A DNA stretch of 64,000 bases from Clitopilus passeckerianus (GCA_944990035.1 CALYLX010000148.1:1-64000); one strand, 5' to 3'. Positions 37,270-49,856 are shown, counted from the first letter of the stretch. Notes: a model not told the origin generated them from the sequence alone. Numbers and translations are program-made.

Positions 37270-38329
37270 ATGGACCATGTCCAAAAAGCCAAGCTGTTGA
37301 AGGTCAAGGCAGACGTGATGCTTCACGTCGCAGAGTCAATGCGCCTGCTAGGGAAAGCAACAGCAGAGGGCCTCGATGTCACTGAAGTACCTGCATATTT
37401 CTTTGCGGATAACCTATTTGGGCAGAAAACAGTAGCTCTACATTCGCCTGTACCAGGATCACCCATGCCTTCCAGTTCATCTTCATCGATTGGCCAGGAC
37501 ACTAACTCAGCTCTCGAGGCTACCTCCTCAAACGACGCTGCCGGAACGACTGCACCAACAGGCAAGAACAAACGTTCACGGTCGGACACGAGTCAATCTC
37601 TGCAGCAAGATCCGGGGGCAATAAAACGAGCTAAAGTTCGAGATGGAAAAAAGAAGGACACGATAGCAACCGCTACTTACCAAGGTCCAGGAGCCTCCAC
37701 CAGCATGATACGGGAGGATGGCCAACTTTGGCTGAGCTTCCTTCGCGAACTCGAAGCACCCTACAAACAGTTTCTGCAACAGGAAACTAGCAAGGATATG
37801 GCCACTAGCTACGACCTCAGACCAGAATGTAATGACCCTGACGAGTGTAGGAAGTATATCCAAACCGTCACCTGCTTTGGCTTGACCGGTAAGTCTTGAC
37901 TAGATGCCATCGGAGACCTTCTTAAACGCCAGGCAGATTACGCAAACACGAACGTCGAATTCTGCGCATGCGAAGGCCTCGAACACGTCCTCATCTCCAA
38001 TGGTCTCTTCCCAGTTCCACCACCTCAGCATTCATCGTTCGCAATAGCAACGGAAATATTCGACAACTATTTGGACTACTCGGATAGTCCCAAAACGTTC
38101 ATTGAGATGCTCATCTTGGCGTACCGCGCTCCTGGCATTGCCACTACGCTGGATTCAAAGGTGGGATCCCCTCTTGGTAGCGCCTGTGTGAATCAAAGCT
38201 GACGACCAACAGGGCACCCAAGTTGTTGTCAAGCTTCATGATGCATTTGAAGCCGCTCTCCCATGGTATAGAGAGTTGCGACTCAGAGCAGCTCAAGCTG
38301 GGTCGTCGGGTACTGAGGGTCGAAGATGA
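37270..38329 (+). CDS. Cys-rich tandem family, member B
   Basis: Unrecognised family; about 300 residues in three exons (introns 37889-37936 and 38161-38212). Architecture: an N-terminal helical module (KAKLLKVKADVMLHVAESM ... GLDVTEVPAYFFADNLFG); a Ser/Thr-rich linker; a basic nuclear-signal-like patch (GKNKRSRSDT and IKRAKVRDGKKK); a conserved LWLSFLRELEAPYKQFL helix; a Cys set (ECNDPDECRKYIQTVTC) that continues across the intron into NTNVEFCACEGLEHVLISNG; a helical region; and an ALPWYRELRLRAAQAG end. Four to six conserved Cys suggest metal binding, and the basic patch suggests a nuclear location; both are inference. The arrangement FC-x-CEG ... NGLFP ... W recalls the CxC cysteine-cluster modules associated with KDZ transposases, but no transposase is present. 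Confidence 0.75.
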
Positions 38330-38816
38330 GGATTTCAATCAGCCAAGCACTCTTTCGAACCAAGGGGTCTCCGCAAATTCTTCCCCGTGGGCCATAGATC
38401 GTCGTACTTATGAGGTTTAGTGGCTCCTGAATGCCATATAGACGTCTACTTTAACCTCCAGACCGCGTATTAAAGCGTAATCAATGTTTAAATTCCCCTT
38501 CAACTAGTAATAAATTTAATTGGCATTGCGGTAGTATCATTCTTTACAAACAATGAAAGAAATCGAGGAGAATCCAACAAGAGACTGAGTTTCATAGCCC
38601 TGAACTGCGATAATTGAAAATTGCGCCACGCTCGGGTGACAGGCCCTAAAGGGGAAATGCACATCTAAATTATTACGTTCTCAGCAGCAACAAGGCCAGG
38701 TAACGTCAATGAACTCAAATGCGTTGTGAAGCTGATATATGACCCGGATCTAGTTGGCAATCTCTCTCTTGACACCCTTTTCGACCGTTTTCACCCAGCA
38801 CCTCGCTGCGAAAAGA
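38330..38816. other. Spacer between members B and C
   Basis: 487 bp with no gene-like frame; it should carry the 3' UTR of B and the promoter of C. The open frame of C continues upstream of 38817 but only from a TTG. Confidence 0.5.
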
Positions 38817-39960
38817 ATGGATTCCCTCGAATACCAAAACCAGGCAAGGCTTTTGAAGGTCAAGGCGGACGTGACGCTTCATGTGGCGGCGGCAATCAGC
38901 GTTTTAGGACAAGCAAAATCGGAAGGTGTCAATGTCAGCGAAGTGTCTGCTCAGTTCTTCGCAGATAGCTTGCTTGGAAGGCGGAAGGAGGAGAAAAAGG
39001 TCGTTGAGAGGGCTACCGATACAACTGGGCTAGAATCGTCCTCCGAAGTCGCGCTTTCTCGTCGAGGACACTGCGAATGCGAAACTCAGGATGCGTCCAG
39101 ATCAAACGGGGCCAGGGGCAAGAACAAGCGCCCACGAGCAAACACTGATCAATCCCCCGAGCAGGATTCAAACGAAGTTAAACGAGTGAAAACCGAAGGC
39201 TCTATGGAGGATGAAGACATTGAACCACTTGAATACTCCGATGTCACTCTTTGCCAGGAATCTGAAGATACTGACAGCCGGGGTTCTACTAGCGCACAGT
39301 ACGAGCAGGACCGCCGATGGCTCGCGCTCCTTGACGAGCTTGAGGAACCTTATCTGGAGTTCCTCAAGAAAGGAGAAGAGAGAGATGCGCCTTCCCTTTT
39401 TGAACTTTCCAGGGAGTGCTCTGACTTCGGTTGCCCGAAGTATATCAAGACTATAAGCTGTTTTTACCTGAATGGTATGCCTCCCGATACGATCTACAAA
39501 AATTATCCTGCAGTTCAACTAATGCTTCTCCAGGTTATGGGAACACGAATATCAAATATTGCGGCTGCGAAGGACTCGACCAAGTACTTATCTTTAACGG
39601 CCTCTTCCCAACTTCGACACTGGCAGCTCAGCAGGTTCCGCTTGCGATATCGATGGGCATTCTGAACAGTTACCTCGACGGCCAACGTGATGGCACCGAC
39701 AGCATTGAAATGTTTATTGAGATCCTCATAACGACGTATAGCTCACGCGCGTATCCCACAACGTTTGACTCCAAGGTGATTGATCCATTTAATTCGCCTG
39801 ATTCTTGGACTAGGCTGACAAGTGTTAGGGCAACCCGGTGGTGGCAGAACTCCAAGGAGCCTTTGAAATTGCGTTGCCTTGGTACAAAGAGCTGCGATTC
39901 AGAGGGGCCTATCACGTTGAAGGAGGTACCGCACCTGGACCATCGCGTACTCAAGCCTGA
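38817..39960 (+). CDS. Cys-rich tandem family, member C
   Basis: Longest member, with the same three-exon structure (introns 39475-39533 and 39776-39828) at equivalent positions to B. Starts MDSLEYQNQARLLKVKADV, with EVSAQFFADSLLGRR marking the end of the N-terminal module. A long charged, disordered linker carries a GKNKRPRANTDQSPEQDSN patch nearly matching that of B. Then come RRWLALLDELEEPYLEFL, ECSDFGCPKYIKTISCF, NTNIKYCGCEGLDQVLIFNG, and ALPWYKELRFRGAY before a short Gly/Pro tail (stop 39958-39960). No signal peptide or membrane segment. It is open and intact throughout, so it is the best reference for the family. Function unknown. Confidence 0.78.
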
Positions 39961-40257
39961 AATTCCTCGACAGTTCAACTTTCGCTTCTTCGCTACTACT
40001 AATTCATCCCTGTGCTGATATCTACATAATTGCCTTTTTATTCCGAAACGAGACCAATTATATTTCCCTTCGAATGGTAATACAACCAACTGACCTGCAG
40101 TAGTACCATAATGTACAAAGAATACGAGAAATGTAAACAGAGAACATGTAAACCGGGTATGATACATCCTCAATAATTCGCTCCCCCGTTAGAGCGTATC
40201 GAGATGCACTCGGGGTACTTGACCTTCGCGCGTCGTCATAATGTAATAGGGATTTGT

Positions 40258-42222
40258 TCATACGAAATAACTCAGGTCACGATCCCCACGAGTACCGCCA
40301 ACATATGGACGCCAGTGACCAACATGGTGAGGCGGAGGGGGACGATAAGGGATGCTCTGGGTGTCGCTGACTGGGGACAGTTGGATCGACTCCTGCGGAA
40401 AACACATCGTTAGCTTCGGGACCCGAAAGCATAATTCACTGGACGTACCTTTTCAATAGGACTATTGGGAGGATACACCTCGGTTGTCACCATAGTATTG
40501 ATGTTGATGACATTCGCCATTGGAGCACTATCACCGAAAGACGAGGAAGTGCCCCCGTAGTTGCGGGACTGGCGGGCGGTCAACCTGTTTTCTTCCTGCG
40601 TAAGTGTCTTGGTGAAACGGAGACTCTGGACGACTCACATAGATACATAGCTGAGAACGTAGACTGTGGTAACCCCATCAATCATTTGGTGAAATATAGT
40701 GAGAAGACAGGCTGGCCAACACTCACGCTTCGTCAAAACAAAGTCCAGTGCCAAGAATATGAGGTTGATCTGGACGGTGCCGTACTGAAAAAAATTGTAA
40801 ATGGGCTCTCGTTTGAAGTGGTTATACCTACGACGATGAGCAATGCGACCGAGGTTGCGCTTACGATGTGTCAGAAAGAACCTTCGGTGTCAAAGCAGAA
40901 TGAAGTTACCTAGTTAAGAAACCGCAGACTAGGGACATTCTCATGATGTTAATTATGATATTGTTGGTTCTGTGAACGCATACTCTGAGTCATGCCGCTA
41001 GATAGAAAAGGTAAAGTAGTCTTACCGCTCGAAGCTGCTCCTGCTTCTCGAGAGATACCACCACATTGAGCCTGCGATGGCCACGTCGATTACTGTGAGC
41101 ACCGTAAAAGGTAGAAAAACAACATACTATGGTAAACGGGTAATCAAGATGAGTTCGGTTAAGGGTAGAGGCTCGCTTACTGCAGCTCCAGGCATGGACA
41201 TGTCTTCAAAAGTCGAGGATTGAATGCTAATGATATTACTTAGTAGACGCCCACAATGTGCCAAAGGAACTTGCGTTTTCACGATAAGCACTATCAAAAC
41301 AATTGAGCCTGCTTCCTTTCTACGAGTCAAGTAACAAACAACGCACTGATCGCAAAACCTAGTAACGGGAACAGTGACTCCATCAGTGTCAGACATGCTT
41401 TGAATATCAGACCAATACCGACCCCAGCCAACCATGACCAGAAAGGCCTGCGTCATATCTAATGAGGCCGCCGGTTCAAAATAAGTTCAGGGGGGACATA
41501 CAACAAAAATAGGAATAATCCTGCTCGACGTGCCCATGCCGACTGGAGGAGGGTTAGCCAAGGCTGCGAAGAAGTATTACTAGGAGGAACACATACGCTT
41601 CCACACCCGTAGGGCGTATAGAACTTGAACATACATGGCGATGATGCACTGACTCAAATGAGCACAGGTATCTCGAGCAAGGACAACGACGTACACTAAG
41701 GCTAATCTGGAACTTTAGGGGCCTATGCGATGTAAGTGAAGTTACTTGTACCACATAATATTCACGGACGTACCAGAAAATGACCAGTAAATCAAGCATA
41801 TCGCCGAAATGAATAACAACATAATGATAAATGGAAATGACACTGAGTGCGAGATTTAGGGTATCAAGCGCCCTAGACGCGACCGAACGTTAGAATCCAT
41901 ATCTGGTATCAATTTGTTGTGATTTCACCAAAGCGAGCCAACCTAGTGAAAACCCGTCAGTCAATGAATACAGACATTGATATGTTGGATAAGGCTTGCG
42001 ATAATTTTCTGATAACGAGCATCCTTCGGGTAGTCCCTATAGTAGATGTAGACCTGTAGATTTGTAACCCCGTACAACCTGATATCAGAAGTCAGTTGAG
42101 GTGAGAAACGCATCCGTTCAAGGAACAGGCAAAACTCACAGGGAAGCAAAGATGCAGCCCAAGAAGACCGCTCCAACCGTTTTGTTGAGCAGGTCCTTGT
42201 CTTCGAGCAGGGCCTGATTCAT
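40258..42222 (-). CDS. DUF6534-type multi-pass membrane protein (copy 1)
   Basis: Agaricomycete family of about seven-helix membrane proteins of unknown function. From the ATG at 42222: MNQALLEDKDLLNKTVGAVF with the first TM; LYGVTNLQVYIYYRDYPKDA (family motif after TM1); ALDTLNLALSVISIYHYVVI with HFGD; a CIIAMYVQVLYALRVWK helix; a VVFLPFTVLTVIDVAIAGSM helix with a W-YLSRSRSSFER loop; and a QINLIFLALDFVLTK helix followed by VYVLSYVSMLTARQSRNYGG. The Ser/Pro-rich tail ends at the stop 40258-40260. At least eight short introns separate the helices. The C-terminal tail is cytosolic in related models. Tandem paralogue of the gene at 43908-45963, same strand and same exon layout. Confidence 0.8.
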
Positions 42223-43907
42223 GGTACGGCGGAGGAGCGAAGGTCACAAAGAGGGGAGCCCGAATGTCGAAAGACCAGTCTCTCAAATAGTTTTGGAGGC
42301 TCAGCAGGCCCATTATACGGTAGCATCTAGGGCGAATGCCAAATACGGCGACGAGATACCGATTGACCGGGATCGCTGAGATCTCTTGATGGACCGGGGG
42401 AGAGGCTCCCGAGAACCTGCTTCCCCGCAGCTTCTATTCCGTACCCCGGACATTGCTGGGCGCACTGGCGAATTTGTGAGCAAAATGGTTATGGATATAT
42501 GCAAAGAGAGCAAAAATGGAAACACCCTAAGTCATATTGCCGTCATGTGCGATGAATACGCATGGAATACCATCGCCGTGGGCCCAGGCCACAGAAAATA
42601 AGTTGCTAGTTGTGGTAAACGGGTCTCCGGAGTCTTGCTTCAAGAATCACAGACTTTGCTCTCTGTAGGCTATTCACCAGAAGAAGGCGCCACCAGTTAT
42701 TCGGCTACATGGTTATGCACCACAGGACGGTGGGATTTTGACATGTTCATGCCCACATGTCGAGAAATCAATCTGGGCACAGTCATGGGTTGAGGCACCG
42801 GCCATAAAGCCACATGCCAACCGTTTCGAAGCAACCTATGATGACGCGGAAAGTAGTGTGCTCGTAAGGCTTTCAGCCAATTGATACTCTACCATTAGAG
42901 AGACTCTTGACCGGTTCGGGTTTCTGCAAGGTTCAGTCGACTGATCTTGGTATGTATCAGCAAGCCCGGATCATTCTGCAGTTTGCAAGTATCAGGTGAC
43001 CAGTAGAACACACAGACCAAAAATGCCAGCTGAAAGTCTGAGGATCAAGATCCCACGAAACTGATACGACAGGTCAAAAACCAATAACGGGAACGACAGG
43101 GGCTCTCTCGTGTCATCCCATACAAGCAACCGAGTTGATTACAATCAATACTGTGGGGAATTAGAGAGTAAGGGGGTCAAGCCAATCCAAATGGGTCCCG
43201 AGAGGTACCCAGGGCGCCCTCGTAAGAGTGCCTCATGGCATATAACTTAGAGATTCCCTTTGGGTTGCTGGTCATGTGGCCGACAACGGTGCCAAAAAAT
43301 ACCTCGTTAATTATGCTCTAGCCATAACAACCTGGTACTCCGCGGCCCCGAGACCATTTCTGGCTTATCATTAAGGCGTAGGTGGCTTTGCAAAGGCACA
43401 AAAGGGACCGTAAAAGAGGCCGGTGGTTTTGGTACGTTTGAACAAGTTTGCGGTGTGAATGACCCTCGTTAGAAATCGAGCACCATTGAATAGTACGAGG
43501 GTGCCAGATGCTAGGGTGTCTCGTTCTGAAGTTTAGCCATCGGTATTATGTTTCGGGTTCGAACATAATGTCAGTTAATGAGAGACGAACTCGGGCCGGA
43601 TTGCCAAGCCTGAGTTTACGCCCACTCACAAGCGAGGTGTTTGGTCTCGCTTGGCTCCATCTTATCTACCTACTCCAAACGCGATAAGATTAGGATGTTT
43701 CGGCCGATGCGATTTAGTCATTGAAATATTGACGATGGGCTCCCGAAGGGCGGCAGAGGACAGTTAGATTTTTCTGACTTGATTTTTCTCAATTGATACA
43801 AATACAACAGCCCTGACACTAGCAGCGCGACTAGGATACATGAAGGAAAATCTTGCGAATATTCTGTATGAGCAGTGCCTGACTGCCGTCATACGGTCGG
43901 AAACTCG
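42223..43907. other. Spacer between the two DUF6534 genes
   Basis: 1.7 kb containing the promoter of copy 1 and the 3' flank of copy 2. A + frame at 42386-42601 has no protein-like composition. No repeat or RNA gene was recognised. Confidence 0.5.
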
Positions 43908-45963
43908 TTAAAATCGTGCGGGATACTTCAAATCGCGACTTATACCCCTCGCTTCTCCAGAAGGCTGCCATCTACCTATCTCTGCGAGATGATGCGCATT
44001 GATTCGAGCTCTTCGTGACTCGCTGATTGGAGACAGCTCGACAGAATCCTACGAAAGACAGAAAGGAACAAAGGTCAGCTACTGTCAATGGTATGTTTGC
44101 GACAAACTTTGCCGCTCACCTTTTCTGCAGACCAGTGATCGCTCATTGAAGTGTCGATATTGATGATATTCGGGGAGTTGGGCCCACTGACATTCGCTGA
44201 CCCTGATGATAAGGCTCCGCCATAGTTACTCGCTTGTCGAGCTGTTAACCTGGTCCGAATTGAGCAAGGGCTATCTTAGATGAGAAGAGAAGACTCATAC
44301 ATGGATACATAACTCAGGATGTATACTGGAGGTAGTTAGTATTGTTGGAGGTCGGAAGGCTCGAGAGAAGACTCACGTTTTGTCAAAATGAACTCGAGAC
44401 CGAGGAATATGAGCTGAACGTCGACCGTGGCATACTACAGAGAAAATGAGCTTCATAAACACCTTCGTTTAGCCTTATACATACAACAATCAGCAGCGCC
44501 GAGGAGCAGGCGCTGAAGACGCGTCAGTTTTAACCAACTGATTAATATAAAGGCCACCCAATACCTTGTGAGAAACCCGCACACGAGCGACATTCGCATG
44601 ATGTTCAGAATGATGTTGTTTGTCCTTTGCGGATCGTCAGTGTCACTGTGGCGGTGAAGTCTGGCGTAGAAACCCACCTTTCAAAGCTCGATTTACTTCG
44701 CGAAAGATACCAGCACATGGAGGCCGCTATGGCGACGTCGATAACTGTGAGAGCCACGAACGGCATGAATACCACCCACTGTCAAATCAAACATTAGCTG
44801 ATCGAGAAATCGGGCTACGTTTGGTAAGTAAAAATATACTTACAGCAGCCTCGGCATTCGACAAGGCGGCAAAAGTGGTTGCCTGGGTTCTGTATTATTG
44901 TGATCAACGAGCCGATTGGCGAGCAGGTATAAGGTTGACTGACGCTTTGACGATGAGCACTATTCAAGATTTCCGTCGTTAGTGTGCAATTGGATCAGCT
45001 AATCAACAACTTACTCAAAGCAAAGCCTAAAACACGTCTATGAGCATACAGAAGTGCCGGCACGCCGACTTAACACTTACCACATCCAACCCCGGTAAGA
45101 ACTGCCTGTGGAAATATCAAAGGACTGCCATCATAGGGCCCTATAACTACACACCACACATATTGACAAGATGCGATTGAACAGCGGTCGGTATCCGCTG
45201 GCAGTCGACATCTGGCTCACTGTATAGAAGGTTAACATTACCGCAATGTGTAATAGAAACAGAAGTACTGACATTTCCAGACTCGTACAGCATAGAGAAC
45301 CTGTACTGTCATCGCAATGATGGCCTGCAGCCTCGAATCAGCCTCAGGGAAGTCTTATGGACGGGAACAAGCGTACGTTTAGACTGATTTGGACCTATCG
45401 AATGAGATTGATCAGGTTTTCCGAGACTACGGGCTCGTCGAATGACCAACCTTCAAGGGCCTGAATACCGCGTCAGTTCTTGAATGGAACAATTCATCAG
45501 CCAAATGACATACCATTTTATCTTATCGAGGTTATCCGCATCTCCGAAGTGGGTAACGACATAGTCAAAAATAGCAACAACAGTGAACACCAGGTTCACG
45601 GTGTCCAACACCCTGTGTGATATCTTATGAGCAAATACACGTATTGAAAGGTCGCAAACAACAATGACCATAATACCCCAACCTAGGACAGAGGAATGGT
45701 CAAATTTAAATCGTCATGGATCGAGAGTCTTTGGACTTACAACAATCCTCTGGTACCGTGCATCCCGTGGATAGTTCTTGTAGTAAATATACATCAGCAC
45801 ATTCGTGACGCCATAGAGCCTGCACTCCGAATCAGTTGCCGTCAGTAGATTATACAGCTGAAGTGAGAACTTACAAGGCAGCGAGCACGCATCCCAGGAA
45901 GACAGCGCCGACTGTCTTGTTGAGGAAGTCCTGGTTTATGGCGGAGTCGAGGCTCGGATCCAT
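43908..45963 (-). CDS. DUF6534-type multi-pass membrane protein (copy 2)
   Basis: Second tandem member. From the ATG at 45963: MDPSLDSAINQDFLNKTVGA with VFLGCVLAAL forming TM1, then LYGVTNVLMYIYYKNYPRDA; an exon with VLDTVNLVFTVVAIFDYVV and HFGDADNLDKIKW (about 45610-45530); an exon rich in hydrophobics near 45290 (IAMTVQVLYAVRVW-like); a VVFMPFVALTVIDVAIAASM helix near 44790-44720; NNIILNIMRMSLVCGFLT (about 44620-44565); YATVDVQLIFLGLEFILTK (about 44430-44375); VYILSYVSMYTARQASNYGG; and a tail to the stop 43908-43910 after YPARF. The ATG is fixed by alignment with copy 1, which begins the same number of residues before DLLNKTVGAVF. Function unknown. Confidence 0.8.
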
Positions 45964-48259
45964 GACGTTGCGACTAGCCGGGGTCGAACGAAAGGAGGGA
46001 GGTTTCCTCCAATCTTGTACCTCTAAATAGAGCCATAGGATCGAGCACCTGAAGAACATCGGTTAGTGCCTGTCAATAGTTCATGAATATCAGTCCGATA
46101 ACCGGCTGAAGATCCTTACATTGTTGACTTCGTCAGACTGAACTGAGATCTCGTGACGAACACCAACGGGGAAGATTATCCCCATGTCGATTTTGTCGAA
46201 TTGATTGCGCCATCGCCGGCTCTATTGATAGGGTTACGGTAGATAGAACGCAAGGCGGGGGACCACGAGAAAGGCAGGCAGCGCGCTTCTAGCAGAGTGT
46301 CAGGTGCAAGGGACACACGTGGCACGATCTTCTTGCCTGTCAAACCTAAGGAGCAAATAATGCCCACTTCGTTGTGAGAATAAGGCCGAGTAGAAGGCCC
46401 GCGAGTACTCCCAAACAAGGGCCTTGACCACGGAGACTCGTCGAGTGGCTAGGAACATGGGTAGAGATACAGCACTGTCGTCCGACCTGTACTCAGTTAA
46501 AGGGTGGGTGAGTCTTGGCGAGGCGTATGACTACGTCACTCTGCTTCTAGTCCACATTACAGAACTAATAGATAATTCCAGATGGTGCTTTTCAGCCTTC
46601 CGCCGAGTCAATGAAAGACGAGTCACCGAGTAATGATAAGGAACGTACCACGAGCTTCACGTTCTGGAGAAGCTTCCCGGATCAATTCCCATGATCAGAC
46701 GATCGGCAGGCAGATATGACATGGAGGAGGAAGCTATAATGAAGATGTGCCTTTGGCTTTAGGTAGCAGTCAGTACTCAGCCGTCTGAACTCGGCCCAGG
46801 AAGTATTCGAAAGGGAGCCAAGCGTTGAATAGCAGTGGTGGCACTGGAAACAAAATTGGAGGCCGAATCGAAGCACAAGTTCCTCCAAATCTGGAGTTTG
46901 AAGGCATCAGCAACCCCATGACCCGGCCTGGTGCGTCGTACGTGTGAAAGCACAACGCTTTGTTGGTCATTCTTTTGGATTCTCGTCCTTTAGGGTGATA
47001 GTCATGGTAACATGGCAGGAAGGATCAGACACGCCAGCACTTCATTGGGTCTCAGGATTGGGCCGCCATATCAGATAGCGGCGCCTGTTAGACCATTCCT
47101 ATTTGGCGGCGTCGCAAAGTCGTCAGGTGAACGGAAGAGGGAGTTGGTGCGGGTTCAAGGAAGGCCGCTTCATTGGTATGACACCATGTCTTTCTCTTGA
47201 ACGCAGTATGAATACTGACGTGGTGCCGCTATGGCTCGAACGTGAGGGTGGGGGGACTTTGGACTTGGGCCATGGATTATAATAACGTTATTTTATCTGA
47301 CTATGTTAGGAAACGAAAGATAATTAGGCCTAGAACTCCAAGTCGTCAGCGACCTTCCCCTAGTCCGACCATCACTCCAAGTAGCGCACTACTTACAGGA
47401 TATTTCTATGTTGGCGGTTTGCACCGTGGAAGCCGGAAGGCCAATTGATTCATGCGATTGAATTATGACAGTGCTCAATGTTACCATGTGCCACCTCCCA
47501 GCAATTGCAGCACGAGAGACGCTCCCATGCAACTCTTGACGTCCCGAGGCACAGAACATCATCGAGTCGGAATTCATATGATTGGGGTCGTCGAATTCGG
47601 TATTTCCTCTTCACCCGAGCCGGTAGGTCTCTCTGTCTCATCAAAATCCACCCTTTGGGGTGTATATTCGAAGTGCTTGGCTGGAAAGCATGGCGAACAT
47701 TACGAAGATTGTGTCAGGGGAGGCTAAGCTAGCCAGGCCTGCCGTAGTGAGTCCTTGAGCGTCGGGCAATGAATTGACAATCACCAATTAGAGCACCGCA
47801 AGCCACCAGACCTACATGCGTAAACTGGCCGTATAGCCACATTGGAGACAACTGACAAGTTTACGTTTCTGGTTTCGCACTTGATCCATGACCTCGAAAC
47901 TGTGAGCCTACTTCCAGCACAGACCGGAAATGTACTCGGATTGCCAGCAACGAACCAAGGGCTCTGAATCTTCAAGTTCGAGATCAGTTCGAGAACGCCT
48001 CTCATGCACCCAGGCTGGTGACCAAGCTTTGGGATATCCGAACTCCGACTGTAACACGAAGGTCGACTGCTAGCCACCAACCTGAACTGAGCACAATGCT
48101 TTTACGACTTTGAGGAGCATCAGACTCTACAACATCTCTACTCATCTATGGCCCACGCCGACTCCCTTGTGACGCGCTTTAGGCACTTATATAAGCAGAA
48201 GCCAGCCGATCCTGACTTAAAGGTGCGGTGTCGAAAGCGCGGGTTAGGGGAGTGTCCGT

Positions 48260-48322
48260 CGTGGTAGACTCCTCGCCGGTCGACCTGGGCCCTCAAGGTC
48301 GACCGACGAGGAGTCCACCACG
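48260..48322. repeat. 27-bp near-perfect inverted repeat (hairpin)
   Basis: Left arm 48260-48286, loop 48287-48295 (GGGCCCTCA), right arm 48296-48322. The arms pair at 25 of 27 positions. The two exceptions (48266 with 48316; 48276 with 48306) are A-C and C-A as + strand RNA but become U-G and G-U wobbles in a minus-strand transcript, so that RNA would be a continuous 27-bp stem. The arms are GC-rich in an otherwise gene-free stretch. Confidence 0.9.
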
Positions 48323-49495
48323 TAGTACCTACTGTGCGGCGGATAGCCGTCCGGATAAGGCAGAAAGTTACGATGCCTCTCCCACCTAGCTCACTTCCCT
48401 TCCTTTCATCCCATTCATTCAGACCTGGCCGGAGACAAAAACACATACGGAAGAGGTTCTGCGGAAAGGCTAGCCCGAAGACTGCAAACCGGCAGCTGGA
48501 CCGTAATCCCGGTCGATGCCCCTGGCAACCGAGTATGTGGTCGTGCCAGACCGGTCAGGCGGGAGAGACAATACAGTCAAGAGGTCTCCCTACAGCGCTT
48601 ATACGAAATGTTGTAGGCGTTCTAGGGAAGCACCTTGCAAGATCAAGATGACTGTAGTCGTAACGGGCGTCAATCTTTTTGTTCATAATGAGGCTGATTA
48701 GATAGCAGAATTATCTGAATCGAAACTCTCACTGTTCGTAAGTCTCAAATGCGGTAGATGCAGTAATGCCCCGATACTAATAGTAAATGAATAGCTGGAC
48801 AAGGTATTGTACGTCCTTCTTATAGATATCGGGTTTGTATGCGAGGATCATGTCAGGGGTGTCATTTTGGGGAGGGTAGGATTGACCTGCGTAGACGTTG
48901 CTCATTCGCGGCTAGACTATCCATGATTTGCAGCAGAACACAAGTATGCGATCGGCTTTGTTTGTATTATCTGTACCCTCGTGCTATTAAATGTAAACCT
49001 TGTGTCAGGCTTGTGTTATTGTATTTAACTATACCACCCTCGAACGTCAAATCCTATCCAACAAAATGAAGCAAAAGATAGTTGACAACTGAGCCATACA
49101 CTGATAATCAGTCCACTAGATCGAACACAGCTGCCGATGAGGCGAATCAATCAACACTGGGGCGTGTTACCGTTGCACGATTGGACCTCATTGATACGAG
49201 CAGCCAACGTCCATGAAAGAGGACTCATACGCATTCACCAATGTATCCGTCTTCCACCCTCAATCCGAGCTTATGGCTTGCTAAATGTAGTTTTCTGCCG
49301 TGTTAGGGTAAAGACGTCCCCGACATTGAAGTGTTCGCCCCGAGTGTCGAGATTATCACACTTTCTTATTGTTCAAAGCCTTCTCACTGTACTTGGATGC
49401 AAGTTGCTGCATCTGAACGTGTTTGGGCGCAAGCTGGGTCGTGAATAGTGAGCGATGACTGCGCTAGTGGAGGTCAGGAGCATCCTCTCCTTCAG

Positions 49496-49502
49496 CCAAT
49501 CA
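49496..49502 (+). promoter_or_regulatory. CCAAT box of AKR copy 2
   Basis: CCAATCA about 355 bp before the ATG, matching in position and flanks the box upstream of AKR copy 1. Confidence 0.45.
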
Positions 49503-49797
49503 AAGCCTTCGCCAGGGATCAGACAAGCATATGCAAATAGGCCTCACAGAGGAGCCACTCCGGATATGCAACCGTCAGGTTTACTTCAACCTTCATTACA
49601 TTCCAACAGCAAGCTACATACTGACAATCGCAATGCTTGCGGAGAAGCTGGCTTGGACTTGCCCAATCAACCGCAAGAAGAATAACTTGTCAGCCTACCC
49701 GTCATCTTTGTGTGCCGCATTTCCCAACCACATTTCCCAACCACTCTCACTTATGACCTTATCTGAACGTGATATGGGATCAAGAGTCGACATTTTG

Positions 49798-49803
49798 TAT
49801 AAA
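49798..49803 (+). promoter_or_regulatory. TATA box of AKR copy 2
   Basis: TATAAA 54 bp before the ATG at 49857, at the same spacing as in AKR copy 1. Confidence 0.55.
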
Positions 49804-49856
49804 GGTGGAGGACCAGAATGATGATTGCCAAGGGAAGCCCTTCCTAGACTATCAAC

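Larger units (their letters stand above)
45964..49856. other. Gene-poor 3.9 kb between DUF6534 copy 2 and AKR copy 2
   Basis: No gene could be supported; all open frames are short, overlapping and without motifs. It contains the hairpin at 48260-48322 and the promoter of AKR copy 2 (CCAAT at 49496-49502, TATA at 49798-49803). Confidence 0.55.

Noticed and set aside
35737..39960. KDZ transposase locus
   Set aside because: Only a loose resemblance to the CxC modules was seen; no catalytic transposase core, terminal inverted repeats or target-site duplication was found.
42386..42601. Small + strand gene upstream of DUF6534 copy 1
   Set aside because: Short, no motif, overlaps the promoter and an equally long minus-strand frame.
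45964..49856. Retrotransposon or LTR element in the gene-poor stretch
   Set aside because: No reverse transcriptase, integrase or protease motifs and no long direct repeats were found; only the short hairpin stands out.
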